NCBI GenBank assembly: GCA_003157575.1
Contig: PMKA01000328.1
Location: 312-12,851, forward strand
Length of the DNA: 12,540 nucleotides
From: Opitutia bacterium
Lineage (GTDB): Bacteria; Verrucomicrobiota; Verrucomicrobiia; Opitutales; Opitutaceae
Direction: 5' to 3'
Positions within the stretch are counted from its first letter, which is position 1. Each line of letters opens with the position of its first letter. Below are positions 12,312 to 12,540 of this stretch, piece after piece. A model generated the notes under the pieces. The model did not search any database. It had not been told where the DNA came from and saw nothing but the letters and a program-made list of their open reading frames with translations. A program made the position numbers and the translations under genes.

Positions 12312-12540
12312 TCGAGAGAACCCAGGCGTGAGACGGAGAGACCAGGAAGGGGAAAGCAGGTTTCGGTCTAGGTTGGTTAGGACATACGTAACTATTTGAT
12401 GATGAGACGTTAGCTCCTGTCTTTTTTCTTGGATCGCCCATCCCGGCATCGCTTTCGACTCCGGCGGAATGCCTGCGGCAAAAACTGCCTTCCGGGGCGG
12501 CGGCGGGATTTTGTCCCCGTTCGGTGATCGCCGGCATCAT
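12312..12540. other. Upstream region of the modification operon, no gene seen
   Basis: Frames here are antisense or run-through shadows with no family character. An AT-richer patch (about 12368-12432) is the likely site of the leftward promoter. I could not find a convincing sigma-70, sigma-28 or sigma-54 box in it. Confidence 0.4.

Noticed and set aside
12360..12382. Sigma-28 promoter for the modification operon
   Set aside because: A minus-strand ACCGAAAC resembles the -10 at five of eight positions, but the -35 at correct spacing is TATG. Too weak to call.
1..12540. CRISPR array, insertion sequence, integrase or attachment site beside the tRNA
   Set aside because: No regularly spaced direct repeats, no transposase or integrase gene, and no second copy of the tRNA 3' end were seen in the window.

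Overview
The window is a flagellar-filament locus from a high-GC Gram-negative bacterium. The very short flagellins (227 aa), the near-absence of Shine-Dalgarno sequences before most genes, and palindromic intergenic repeats would fit a Verrucomicrobiota (Opitutales-like) genome. That placement is an impression from composition and style, not the result of a search.

Layout. Bases 1-32 are the 3' end of a tRNA, probably tRNA-His. A leftward (minus-strand) flagellar block then runs from 3890 down to 166: fliD (filament cap), a CsgG/FlgO-like putative lipoprotein, an FlgM-like anti-sigma-28 candidate, fliS (flagellin chaperone) and a small helical FliT/FlgN-like protein. fliD/lipoprotein and fliS/FliT-like each overlap by ATGA. 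Three rightward flagellin genes follow (4103-4786, 5064-5747, 6248-6931), each with a strong Shine-Dalgarno and its own intrinsic terminator. Finally a compact leftward four-gene modification operon spans 12272 down to 7196: a 1019-aa glycosyltransferase/TPR/glycerophosphotransferase-like fusion, a class I methyltransferase, an HAD phosphatase and a LicC-like sugar-phosphate/phospho-alcohol nucleotidyltransferase. The last two overlap by 25 bases.

Regulation visible in the sequence. fliD and the first flagellin are divergently transcribed from face-to-face sigma-28-type promoters (TAAC-N15-GCCGATAG and TAAA-N15-GCCGTAAA). An 8-bp-arm inverted repeat fills the space between the two -35 elements. 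The second flagellin has a decayed version of the same promoter but an almost unchanged ~100-nt transcribed leader with two conserved hairpins. The third flagellin lies behind a 430-bp spacer with palindromic repeats. It has an unrelated leader hairpin and a sigma-54-like GG-N10-GC element instead of a good sigma-28 box. A plausible picture is that FlgM-like/sigma-28 control covers fliD and flagellins 1 and 2, with separate control of flagellin 3.

How the genes may work together. FliS and the FliT-like protein would hold flagellin and FliD for export, FliD caps the filament, and the three flagellins build it. The neighbouring operon looks like a nucleotide-activated phospho-alcohol or sugar pathway ending in a double-headed transferase. 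Its position next to the flagellins suggests filament modification, but the acceptor cannot be read from the sequence and could instead be a surface polysaccharide.
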